Shown here: one piece after another, positions 15,746 through 23,648 of the stretch | How positions within the stretch are numbered: the first letter of the stretch is position 1 | Layout: the number at the start of each line of letters is the position of its first letter | Source of the DNA: Bradyrhizobium sp. G127 | GTDB lineage: Bacteria; Pseudomonadota; Alphaproteobacteria; Rhizobiales; Xanthobacteraceae | Assembly (NCBI RefSeq): GCF_021502575.1 | Contig: NZ_JAKFGN010000001.1 | Coordinates: 2,170,001 to 2,234,000, forward strand | Length of the DNA: 64,000 nt | Direction: 5' to 3' | Program-made: the position numbers and the translations under genes | Notes under the pieces: model-generated | What the model was told of the DNA's origin: nothing | The model's database searches: none | Seen by the model: only the letters and a program-made list of their open reading frames with translations

Positions 15746-16543
15746 ATGCCCCGCTTTGCCGCCAATCTCAGCATGATGTTCAACGAGGTGCCTTTCCTGG
15801 ATCGCTTCGATGAGGCGGCGAAAGCGGGCTTCAACGCTGTCGAATTTCTGTTTCCTTACGACTATCCGGCGGAAGAGGTCGGCGAACGGCTGCATCGCAA
15901 CGGCCTGACGCAGGCGCTGTTCAACCTGTTTCCGGGCGACTGGAGCAAAGGCGAACGTGGTTTCGCCGCTTTGCCGGATCGATTTGCGGATTTGCAGGCC
16001 AGCGTGAAGCAGGCGCTGCCTTATGCGAAAGCAACCGGCGTCAAACGCTTGCATCTGATGGCGGGTATCGCGGATCGCGGTGATCCGAAGGCAGTCGAGT
16101 CGTTTCGCCGTGGTGTGGCATGGACCGCCGAGGCGCTGGGCAAGGAAGGCCTCGATCTGGTCATCGAACCAATCAATCCGCGCGATGTGCCGGGATATTT
16201 CCTCAACGATTTCGATTTCGCCGCCGAAGTGATTGACGACTTGAAGCTGCCTAACCTGAAATTGCAGTTCGACATCTATCACCGGCAGATTGTCCGCGGC
16301 GACGTGACCATGGCGCTGCGCAAGATGATGCCGATGATCGGTCATATCCAGATCGCGAGCGTGCCCTCGCGTAACGAACCGGCTGGTGAGGAACTGAACT
16401 ATCCATTCCTGTTCGATGAATTGGACCGGTTGGGCTACAACGGCTTTATCGGCTGTGAATACAGGCCGAAGGGGAATACCGTCGAAGGCCTCGGCTGGTT
16501 CGCGCCCTACGCGGCCAAGGGAAAAGCCGGAGTGCGCGCATGA
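15746..16543 (+). CDS. otnI: 2-oxo-tetronate isomerase (hydroxypyruvate isomerase family)
   Basis: Xylose-isomerase-like TIM barrel, 265 residues, predicted to convert 2-oxo-tetronate to 3-oxo-tetronate. The start MPRFAANLSMMFNEVPFLDRF is characteristic of the Hyi/OtnI family. Metal-binding acidic residues appear in LVIEPIN, LQFDIYH and GCEYRP. The ATG at 15746 is chosen: it gives family length and has aggga about 11 bases upstream, while the longer frame from 15653 overlaps ltnD. The stop overlaps otnK (ATGA). It sits between the dehydrogenase and kinase, as in known threonate operons. Confidence 0.88.
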   Translation: MPRFAANLSMMFNEVPFLDRFDEAAKAGFNAVEFLFPYDYPAEEVGERLHRNGLTQALFNLFPGDWSKGERGFAALPDRFADLQASVKQALPYAKATGVKRLHLMAGIADRGDPKAVESFRRGVAWTAEALGKEGLDLVIEPINPRDVPGYFLNDFDFAAEVIDDLKLPNLKLQFDIYHRQIVRGDVTMALRKMMPMIGHIQIASVPSRNEPAGEELNYPFLFDELDRLGYNGFIGCEYRPKGNTVEGLGWFAPYAAKGKAGVRA

Positions 16544-17814
16544 CGCTGGCGCTCGGCTGCATCGCGGACGACTACACCGGCGCGTCCGATCTCGCCAACA
16601 TGCTAACCCGCTGCGGGTTGCGCACCGTGCAGACCATCGGAGTACCGGACGACGCGCTGGCGATGCCGGAGGTCGATGCCGTTGTGGTGTCGCTGAAAAG
16701 CCGCTCCATCGACGCATCGAAGGCGGTAGTGCGATCGCGGGAGGCGGACAAGTGGCTACGGGCGCGCGGCGCGTCGCACGTTCTGTTCAAGATATGCTCG
16801 ACTTTCGATTCCACCGATGCAGGCAATATCGGCCCGGTGATGGATGCACTGCAGGCGGACTCCCGCGACCCCATCGTGCTGGTGACGCCAGCGTTTCCCG
16901 GCACCGAACGCACGGTCTATCAGGGTAATTTGTTTGTAGGTAGCGTACCGCTGAACGAAAGCCCGTTGAAGGATCATCCGCTCAATCCGATGCACGATTC
17001 CAATCTGGTGCGGGTTTTGGCGCGGCAGAGCAAGTCCAGGGTCGGTCTTGTCGATCTTGCGACCGTTGCGAAGGGCCCGGACGCGATCCGCGCGCGTCTT
17101 ACGAAGCTTGCGAAACAGGGCGTCAGTGCCGCCATCATCGACTCGGTGTTCGATCCCGAGCTTGAAACCATTGGCAAGGTGGCGCTCGGTCATCGCTTGT
17201 CGGTTGGCGCATCCGGAATGGGGCTTGGTCTTGCGCGCGGTCTCGTCGCATCGGGCAGGGTGAAGGCGATTTCATCCAGCATCGACCAAAAGGCGATCGG
17301 CGGCCCGGTGGCCTGTCTCGCCGGAAGCTGCTCGCAGGCAACACTGGCGCAGGTAACGCAGGCCGAGAAATCGATGCCGGTGCTGCGGCTCGATCCAGAA
17401 AAGATTGTGTCAGGTGCAGGCGGTGCAGAACGCGCGCTGGCCTGGGCGCGCGAGCACCTTGGCAAAGGGCCGATTCTCATCGCCAGCAGTTCGACGCCCG
17501 ATCAGGTGGCAACACTTCAGGCCAAGCACGGCCGCGACGCGACGGGTCACGCCATCGAGCAGGCGATGGCCGCGATCAGCGAAGGGCTTGTTGTAGCCGG
17601 CGTGCGGCGTCTGGTGATTGCCGGCGGCGAGACGTCGGGTGCCGTGGTCGATCGCCTTGGCATCCCGGCGTTTCTGGTTGGGCCGGAAATCGCCACCGGC
17701 GTGCCGGCGCTTCGCTGTGTCGGCTGGAGCCGGGGCGAGGCGGTGATGGCGTTGAAGTCCGGAAATTTCGGCGGTCCGGACTTCTTCAACGACGCCATCC
17801 GCCTGATGCCGTGA
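16540..17814 (+). CDS. otnK: 3-oxo-tetronate kinase (DUF1537/four-carbon acid sugar kinase)
   Basis: ATP-dependent kinase, 424 residues, that phosphorylates 3-oxo-tetronate at C4. The N-terminal domain starts GCIADDYTGASDLANML, a diagnostic motif of four-carbon acid sugar kinases. The C-terminal nucleotide-binding domain has VIAGGETSGAVV and a late glycine-rich ALKSGNFGGPDFF. Translation is coupled to otnI by a 4-base overlap. Its stop lies one base from the stop of the convergent cynS, with no terminator between. Together the four genes give a complete route from threonate to dihydroxyacetone phosphate. Confidence 0.9.
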   Translation: MTLALGCIADDYTGASDLANMLTRCGLRTVQTIGVPDDALAMPEVDAVVVSLKSRSIDASKAVVRSREADKWLRARGASHVLFKICSTFDSTDAGNIGPVMDALQADSRDPIVLVTPAFPGTERTVYQGNLFVGSVPLNESPLKDHPLNPMHDSNLVRVLARQSKSRVGLVDLATVAKGPDAIRARLTKLAKQGVSAAIIDSVFDPELETIGKVALGHRLSVGASGMGLGLARGLVASGRVKAISSSIDQKAIGGPVACLAGSCSQATLAQVTQAEKSMPVLRLDPEKIVSGAGGAERALAWAREHLGKGPILIASSSTPDQVATLQAKHGRDATGHAIEQAMAAISEGLVVAGVRRLVIAGGETSGAVVDRLGIPAFLVGPEIATGVPALRCVGWSRGEAVMALKSGNFGGPDFFNDAIRLMP

Positions 17815-17815
17815 G

Positions 17816-18304
17816 CTAGCCTTCCTTGAAGCCGTATTCCTGGTGGTTGCCGGTCGCGCCGTAGTATTTGTACGGCAGGAATTTGCCCGACATTGTGATC
17901 TTGACGCGGTCGCCTTTCGGATTGGCCAGGCGTTCCATGTCCATGTCGAAATCGATTGCGGACATGATGCCGTCGCCGAATTCCTCCTCGATCAGCGCCT
18001 TCCACGCCGGACCGTTAACCATTACCAACTCATACAAGCGATAGATCAACGGGTCGGTCGGCGGCATCTGCACGCCTTCGCCCCGCATCGGAACTTCGTT
18101 GATCATCGCCTGTTCGACCTTGGATAGACCGAACAGTTTGGCGGCGTTCTCCGCCTGCGGCTTGGTGAGTTTCATCTGGCCGAGGATCGCGCCGACCACC
18201 AGGACCTCGGAGTGCCCGCCGATCTGTTCGCAGATGTGTTTCCACGTCCAGCCCTTCTCACGCTTGATGTCGAGCAGCTTTTCGGTGAGGTCGGATCGCT
18301 TCAT
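17816..18304 (-). CDS. cynS: Cyanate hydratase (cyanase)
   Basis: Cytoplasmic enzyme that converts cyanate and bicarbonate to ammonia and carbon dioxide, 162 residues (156 in E. coli). The catalytic triad is present with exact family spacing: Arg89 and Glu92 (IYRLYE) and Ser115 (MSAIDF), matching Arg96, Glu99 and Ser122 of E. coli. The N-terminal helical DNA-binding-like domain is also conserved. The ATG at 18304 is preferred over 18310 because GGAG then sits at a 7-base spacing. It is the last gene of a four-gene unit with an ABC importer, so imported cyanate becomes a nitrogen source. Confidence 0.96.
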   Translation of the reverse strand: MKRSDLTEKLLDIKREKGWTWKHICEQIGGHSEVLVVGAILGQMKLTKPQAENAAKLFGLSKVEQAMINEVPMRGEGVQMPPTDPLIYRLYELVMVNGPAWKALIEEEFGDGIMSAIDFDMDMERLANPKGDRVKITMSGKFLPYKYYGATGNHQEYGFKEG

Positions 18305-18327
18305 TCTCATTCTCCAGTTTTAACAAT

Positions 18328-19242
18328 TTATCGTGCGCTGGCTTGACCGGCTTGCGGCTTGTCCATGGGGGTGTTTGTGGCGACGATCGCCGGTTCTGCG
18401 AAGCCCGGACGCACCACCGGCACGTTGCGGGGATCGTGATTATTTGCCGTCTGGGCGAACGTCTTGCTGCGCGTGACCAGGAAATCGATGATGTGGTTGC
18501 GCAGTGCATAGTAGTGCGGATGCCGGTGCAGATCGATGCGACCGCGATTCTTCGGCAGGGGATTTTCCAAAACTTCAGCGAGCACCGCGCCGGGACCGTT
18601 GGTCATCAGGAAGATCTTGTCAGCGAGATAGATCGCCTCGTCGACGTCATGGGTGATCATGAAGGCGGTCTGGCCGGTCTCCAGGCAGATGCGGCGGACT
18701 TCATCCTGCAGCGTGCCACGCGTCAGCGCATCGAGTGCGGAAAATGGCTCGTCCATCAGCATGATCTTCGGCATGATGGAAAGCGCGCGGGCAATGCCGA
18801 CGCGCTGCTTCATACCGCCGGACAGTTCGGACGGACGCTTGTGCTCGGAGCCGGTGAGGCCGACGATGTCGATGAACTTTTGCGCGTGGGCACGGACCCG
18901 CACCTTGTCCCATTTGCGCCATTTTGACGTCACTGCGTAAGCGACGTTGCCCATCACCGTGCGCCACGGCAGCAGCGCGTGGCTTTGAAAGATCACGGCG
19001 CGGTCGAGGCTGGTGCCTTCGATGGCTTGGCCATCGACGATGACGGTGCCCTCAGACGGTTCATCGAGCCCGGCAAGGATGTTCAGCACTGTGGTCTTGC
19101 CGCACCCGGAATGACCGATCACGCAGCCGAATTCGCCGCGCGGCATCGACAACCATAGGTCTTCGAAAATGCTGGTCGCTACGCCATTCGGTGCGGGATA
19201 ACGCTTGGCGATGCCTTCGATGGAGATGAATTTCTCGACCAT
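18328..19242 (-). CDS. Cyanate/nitrate-type ABC transporter ATP-binding protein
   Basis: ATPase of the NrtD/TauB/SsuB family, 304 residues. Motifs are Walker [10 protein letters not shown], signature [15 protein letters not shown], Walker [13 protein letters not shown] and the H-loop THDVDEA. Two adjacent ATGs (19245 and 19242) are possible; the second is placed better after GGAG (7 bases). The C-terminus extends about 50 residues past the core ([18 protein letters not shown]), as seen in nitrate/cyanate transporters. The upstream permease stop is only a few bases away. The cyanase gene follows after 23 bases. Confidence 0.92.
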   Translation of the reverse strand: MVEKFISIEGIAKRYPAPNGVATSIFEDLWLSMPRGEFGCVIGHSGCGKTTVLNILAGLDEPSEGTVIVDGQAIEGTSLDRAVIFQSHALLPWRTVMGNVAYAVTSKWRKWDKVRVRAHAQKFIDIVGLTGSEHKRPSELSGGMKQRVGIARALSIMPKIMLMDEPFSALDALTRGTLQDEVRRICLETGQTAFMITHDVDEAIYLADKIFLMTNGPGAVLAEVLENPLPKNRGRIDLHRHPHYYALRNHIIDFLVTRSKTFAQTANNHDPRNVPVVRPGFAEPAIVATNTPMDKPQAGQASAR

Positions 19243-19246
19243 CATC

Positions 19247-20083
19247 TCACTCCGGGAACGTGACCATGCGCGTGAATCGCGCGAGTATCTGGTCAAGGAT
19301 CATACCGACAAGACCGATGACGAAGATGGCAATGATCACATTCGTGATCGACAGGTTGTTCCATTCGTTCCAGACGAAATAGCCGATGCCGGTGCCGCCC
19401 ACGAGCATTTCGGCGGCGACGATGACGAGCCAGGCGATGCCGATGGAGATGCGCATACCGGTCAGGATCGTCGGCGCGGCTGCGGGCAGGATCACGGTAA
19501 AGGCACGGCGGATATTGCCGACTTCAAGCGTGCGGGCGACGTTGATCCATTCCTTGCGCACGGCTGAGACGCCAAACGCAGTGTTGACCAGCATCGGCCA
19601 CACCGAACAGATGAAGATGACAAAGATCGCCGACAGGCTGGAATCCTTGATGGTGTAAAGCGCCAGCGGCATCCATGCGAGCGGGGAGATCGGCTTCAGG
19701 ATCTGGATAAAGGGATCGAGCGCCTTGCTGAGTAGCGGCGACATGCCGATCAGAAATCCGAGCGGGATGGCGACCAGTACAGCAAGCAGATAGCCGAGCA
19801 TCACCCGCGCAATGGAATAGCCGAGCTGGATGCCGAGACCCTTGTCATTCGGTCCGTTGTCATAGAACGGACGCCTGATATGTTCCCAGAGCTTTGCTCC
19901 GACATCGAGCGGCCCCGGCATCGCCGATTTGCCCTGCGTGGCATTGAGACCCATCAGCTTGGCGTATTCCGGACTCATCGTTGCAACAGCGGATGTGCTG
20001 CGCGTGGCGAGATGCCACGCGCCGATGAAGGCCAGGAATATTGCGACCGACACCACCGCGGCGCGGAGCCTTAACGAGGACAT
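19247..20083 (-). CDS. Cyanate/nitrate-type ABC transporter permease
   Basis: Inner-membrane permease of the NrtB/SsuC/TauC family (binding-protein-dependent transport domain), 278 residues with about six membrane segments. The cytoplasmic coupling loop reads [19 protein letters not shown], the expected EAA-type motif before the ATPase contact. The N-terminal periplasmic stretch between the first two hydrophobic segments is fairly long ([20 protein letters not shown]). It lies three bases from the binding-protein gene and almost touches the ATPase gene, so all are one transcript. Confidence 0.92.
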   Translation of the reverse strand: MSSLRLRAAVVSVAIFLAFIGAWHLATRSTSAVATMSPEYAKLMGLNATQGKSAMPGPLDVGAKLWEHIRRPFYDNGPNDKGLGIQLGYSIARVMLGYLLAVLVAIPLGFLIGMSPLLSKALDPFIQILKPISPLAWMPLALYTIKDSSLSAIFVIFICSVWPMLVNTAFGVSAVRKEWINVARTLEVGNIRRAFTVILPAAAPTILTGMRISIGIAWLVIVAAEMLVGGTGIGYFVWNEWNNLSITNVIIAIFVIGLVGMILDQILARFTRMVTFPE

Positions 20084-20086
20084 GCG

Positions 20087-21469
20087 TCAGTTCGCCTTCT
20101 TGATCTTGAAGCTGCCGAGATACTCTTCTGGCTTGGCCGGATCGAAGGTCTTGCCCATCACGGCGAAGCTCTTTGTCGTGGTGGCCGGCGGCGACATGCC
20201 GACATCCTTCATCAGCCTGGCGGTGTCGGTGGAGAGATAGACCTGCTCGGCGACGCCTTTGTAATCCACGTCTCCCTTGATCTGACCCCAGCGCTTCATC
20301 TGCGTCATGATCCAGATCGCGAACGATTGCCAAGGGAACGGATCGAAATCGACACGGTTCGGCTGCTGGACGATGTTGCCGAGACCGTCCGCGAAGGTGC
20401 CGGTGAGAATTTGCTCAAGCACGATCTGAGGCTGGTTGAGGTAGTTCGCCGGCGCGATGGCTTCGGCGATCTGTTTGCGGTTCTCGGCCTTGTGGGCGAA
20501 AGCGGTGGCGTCAATGATCGACTTCAACAACGCGGCGTAGGTGTTCGGCATCGTGGTGACGAACTCCTTCGAGGCTGCGAAGGCGCAGCACGGATGGCCT
20601 TCCCAGATATCCTTCGTCAGGATGTGGATGAAGCCGACGTTGTCGTAGACCGCACGCTGGTTCATCGGATCGGGGCCGAGGAAGCCGTCGATATTGTCGG
20701 CGCGCAGGTTGGCGACCATTTCCGGCGGCGGCACGGCGCGGATCTGCACATCGGTATCCGGATCGAGACCGTGCTCGGCAAGATAGTAGCGCAAGAGATA
20801 GTTGTGCATCGAGTAGTCGAATGGCACCGCGAACTTGAATCCCTTCCAGTCCTTAGGATCACGTTTGTCCTTGTGCTTGAGGGACAATGTGATGGCCTGG
20901 CCGTTGATATTCTCGACCGCCGGCATTGTGTAGGGAACCGGGTTCGATCCCGCGCCAAGGGTCAGCGCCAGCGGCATCGGAGACAGCATATGCGCAGCGT
21001 CGTACTCCTTGTTGACGGTCTTGTCGCGGATCACCGCCCAGCCGGCGGTCTTGATGACTTCGACGTTCAGGCCGTTCTTGGCGTAGAAGCCCATCGGCGC
21101 GGCCATGATGATCGGTGTGGCGCAGGTGATAGGAATGAAGCCGACCTTGAGATCCTTCTTTTCCAGCGGCGCGCCTTGGGCGAAAACTTCGGTCGCGGTC
21201 TTCAGCGGGAAGAATTGCGAGACTGCCGCGACGGCGGTGGCCGCACCGACCGATTTCAGGAAGGCGCGGCGCGCGGCATCCTGCGGAAACATTGCGCGCA
21301 TGACAGCTGAGGCGACTACGCCTTCGTAGCGCTGTTCGTCGCTCTGTGAGCACGCGGGCTGCACCTGAAGCGCGGCCTCGTGTTCCGCTCCACTGGCATG
21401 TTGGCCGCACGTGCAGCCGAAAGAGGAAAGCCGGCGGTTGGGATCGAACGGATTGTCGAAGGTGGACAT
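20087..21469 (-). CDS. Cyanate/nitrate-type ABC transporter substrate-binding protein with Cys-rich N-terminal extension
   Basis: CmpA/NrtA-family binding protein, 460 residues. The start at 21469 has GGAGG five bases upstream and lies about 23 bases after the predicted sigma-54 transcription start. A twin-arginine signal ARRAFLKSVG (Arg67-Arg68) precedes a hydrophobic run, so export by Tat is expected. The first 60 residues form an unusual extension with GCTCGQH (Cys19, Cys21, His24), His30 and Cys40. The mature part carries typical segments VGFIPITCATPI and FLGPDPMNQRAV. The adjacent cyanase argues for cyanate as ligand; nitrate or nitrite cannot be excluded. Confidence 0.9.
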   Translation of the reverse strand: MSTFDNPFDPNRRLSSFGCTCGQHASGAEHEAALQVQPACSQSDEQRYEGVVASAVMRAMFPQDAARRAFLKSVGAATAVAAVSQFFPLKTATEVFAQGAPLEKKDLKVGFIPITCATPIIMAAPMGFYAKNGLNVEVIKTAGWAVIRDKTVNKEYDAAHMLSPMPLALTLGAGSNPVPYTMPAVENINGQAITLSLKHKDKRDPKDWKGFKFAVPFDYSMHNYLLRYYLAEHGLDPDTDVQIRAVPPPEMVANLRADNIDGFLGPDPMNQRAVYDNVGFIHILTKDIWEGHPCCAFAASKEFVTTMPNTYAALLKSIIDATAFAHKAENRKQIAEAIAPANYLNQPQIVLEQILTGTFADGLGNIVQQPNRVDFDPFPWQSFAIWIMTQMKRWGQIKGDVDYKGVAEQVYLSTDTARLMKDVGMSPPATTTKSFAVMGKTFDPAKPEEYLGSFKIKKAN

Positions 21470-21502
21470 GGAAGCCTCCAGCGTGATGTTTGTGCTCACT
21501 AC

Positions 21503-21517
21503 GCAAAGGCTGTGCCA
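21503..21517 (-). promoter_or_regulatory. Sigma-54 (-24/-12) promoter of the cyanate operon
   Basis: The minus strand reads TGGCAC-AGCCT-TTGC, a full match to the RpoN consensus TGGCAC-N5-TTGC. Transcription would begin near 21492, leaving a short leader with the GGAGG site of the binding-protein gene. The divergent gene encodes a sigma-54 activator, which supports function. Confidence 0.85.
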
Positions 21518-21574
21518 CGTCGAATTTTGCTGGATTTCCTGATGTCTTTGCGCCACAGCGGTAACATTGCCGGT

Positions 21575-21626
21575 TACGAAAATTCGTGGTATACGAAAAA
21601 TCGTAAGTTAATTACGATATTTCGTA
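21575..21626. promoter_or_regulatory. Three TACGA-N4-TCGTA inverted repeats (activator binding sites)
   Basis: Three dyad repeats: TACGA-AAAT-TCGTG (21575-21588), TACGA-AAAA-TCGTA (21592-21605) and TACGA-TATT-TCGTA (21613-21626). They lie 60-110 bases upstream of the -24 element, the normal distance for enhancer sites of sigma-54 activators. The last is only 7 bases before the regulator start codon, so binding could also repress the regulator gene. Confidence 0.75.
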
Positions 21627-21633
21627 GTGAGGG

Positions 21634-23565
21634 ATGATGGACGCTGCCTTATCCACTGCGCCCCCGAGCGATCCTGGCATGTGGGGCGCGGCCTTCGATT
21701 TTGCGGCGGATCCGATGATGCTCGTGGACCCGCACATGGATCGCATCGTCGATACCAACGCTGCAGCTTGCAAGTTACTTGGTTATGACCGCGCGCTGCT
21801 GCGGCAGATGAAGATCAGCGCGCTGCACGCCGGGCAGGTGCCGGCGCTGATCGTTTTCACCCAGGCTGTATTCGACAAGGGCTCGTTCTGGACGGCCTCC
21901 CTGACGCCCCGCCATGCCGCAGGCAATGAACTCCGTCTGGAATACACCGGCTCGCTGATCCCGCGTGATGGTACGCCGCTGGTGCTGCTGGCGATGAACG
22001 ATCTCGACCAGCGCCGGCGGCGGCTGGTCGATGCGACGGCGGAGGATCACATGCGCGGCGGAATCGCTGCTTGGCAGCGGGTCGAGCGCGTGTTCCGCGA
22101 CATCGAACGCGAGAACCAGTTGATTCTGCGTGCGGCGGGCGAGGGAATCTACGGCGTCAATGCGGAGGGAAAAACTACATTCGTCAATCCGGTGGCGGAG
22201 CGCATCCTCGGCTGGTCGGCGGAGGAACTGGTCGGCACCGATATTCACTCGACTGTGCATCACACCCATCACGACGGGCGGCACTATCCGCACGAGGATT
22301 GCCCGATCTACGCGGCGTTCCGCGACGGCGCGGTGCATCAAGTGAATGACGAAGTGTTCTGGCGCAAGGACGGCACGCCGGTCTGGGTTGAATATACCTC
22401 TACGCCTATCCGCGATCGCGGTGTTGTGGTTGGCGCGGTCATCGTATTCCGCGATGTCAGCCAGCGGCGCGAGGCGGACGAGAAGTTGCGTGCGGCACTG
22501 TCCGAAGTTGACCAGTTGCGCGAGCGGCTGGAGCAGGAAAACGCTTATTTGCAGGAGGAAATCCGCACCGAGACCAATCCGCGCGGCATCATCGGCCGCA
22601 CCGCGGCGGTACAGAAGACGCTGCGGCAGGTCAGTCTCGTCGCTCCTACCGACGCCACCGTGATGATTACCGGCGAATCGGGCACCGGCAAGGAACTAAT
22701 CGCACGCGCCATTCACGAAGCGAGCCAGCGCAGTGATCGTCCGCTGATCCGCGTCAACTGCGCGGCGATCCCGCGCGAACTGTTCGAGAGCGAGTTCTTC
22801 GGTCATGTGAAGGGCGCATTCACCGGCGCGCTGCGCGATCGCATCGGCCGGTTTGAACTGGCCGACGGCGGCACGCTGTTTCTGGACGAGGTCGGCGAAA
22901 TCCCGCTGGAGCTTCAAGGCAAACTGCTGCGTGTGTTGCAGGAGGGGCATTTCGAACGCGTGGGTGAGGAGCGCACGCGCGCCGTCAACGTCCGTGTCAT
23001 TGCTGCGACCAATCGCGAGTTGAAACAGGAGGTGAGGCAGGGGCGCTTCCGCGAAGATCTCTATTTCCGGCTCAATGTGTTTCCAGTCGAGACCGTGCCG
23101 CTGCGCGACCGCCGCGAGGATATTCCGCTCTTGGCGCAGCACTTCCTCACCAGCGAGAGCAAATCCTTCAAGTCGGACCTCCGGCTGTCGGAAGGAGACG
23201 TCCGCCGCCTGATGCAATACGACTGGCCCGGCAATGTGCGCGAATTGCAGAACGTGATCGAGCGCGCCGCCATTCTCGCCCAGAACGGCCGTCTGCGGAT
23301 CGACCTGCCGATCCCGCAGGGCGGAGCCGAGCTCCCCACTGCATCGCGCCGACCCAAAAACGGTGCGCCCGCAGTCATCCTGACCGACGATGAGATGCGG
23401 GAGCACGAACGGAACAACATTCTGGCCGCTCTGAAAGCGTCCGGCGGCAAGGTCTTCGGCAAGGACGGCGCAGCGAACCTGCTTGCGGTCAAGCCGACCA
23501 CGCTGGCATCGCGGATCAAGTCGCTCGGTATTTCGGCACGAAACCTTGATTTGCCAGTGCGTTAG
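21634..23565 (+). CDS. PAS-domain sigma-54-dependent transcriptional activator (FhlA/NorR-like)
   Basis: Enhancer-binding protein, 643 residues, that would open sigma-54 promoter complexes. Order: PAS domain (about 15-125), second PAS domain (about 168-285) with a His-rich insert [19 protein letters not shown], a coiled coil ([18 protein letters not shown]), then an AAA+ domain. The AAA+ domain has Walker A GESGTGKE (347-354), the sigma-54 contact loop GAFTGA (394-399) and Walker [11 protein letters not shown] Fis-type helix-turn-helix ends the protein ([23 protein letters not shown] region). Having its own PAS sensors and no receiver domain, it probably senses a ligand or redox signal directly. 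It is divergent from the cyanate operon with a consensus sigma-54 promoter; the natural inference is that it activates that operon. The second ATG at 21637 is an alternative start. Confidence 0.93.
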   Translation: MMDAALSTAPPSDPGMWGAAFDFAADPMMLVDPHMDRIVDTNAAACKLLGYDRALLRQMKISALHAGQVPALIVFTQAVFDKGSFWTASLTPRHAAGNELRLEYTGSLIPRDGTPLVLLAMNDLDQRRRRLVDATAEDHMRGGIAAWQRVERVFRDIERENQLILRAAGEGIYGVNAEGKTTFVNPVAERILGWSAEELVGTDIHSTVHHTHHDGRHYPHEDCPIYAAFRDGAVHQVNDEVFWRKDGTPVWVEYTSTPIRDRGVVVGAVIVFRDVSQRREADEKLRAALSEVDQLRERLEQENAYLQEEIRTETNPRGIIGRTAAVQKTLRQVSLVAPTDATVMITGESGTGKELIARAIHEASQRSDRPLIRVNCAAIPRELFESEFFGHVKGAFTGALRDRIGRFELADGGTLFLDEVGEIPLELQGKLLRVLQEGHFERVGEERTRAVNVRVIAATNRELKQEVRQGRFREDLYFRLNVFPVETVPLRDRREDIPLLAQHFLTSESKSFKSDLRLSEGDVRRLMQYDWPGNVRELQNVIERAAILAQNGRLRIDLPIPQGGAELPTASRRPKNGAPAVILTDDEMREHERNNILAALKASGGKVFGKDGAANLLAVKPTTLASRIKSLGISARNLDLPVR

Positions 23566-23648
23566 GCAGTCCGTGCCGGTTGTTAGCGCTTGATAGAGGC
23601 TTGGTCAGGTGTTCTGCTCAAAAAACAAGCCATCGAGGTTGTTGCGCC

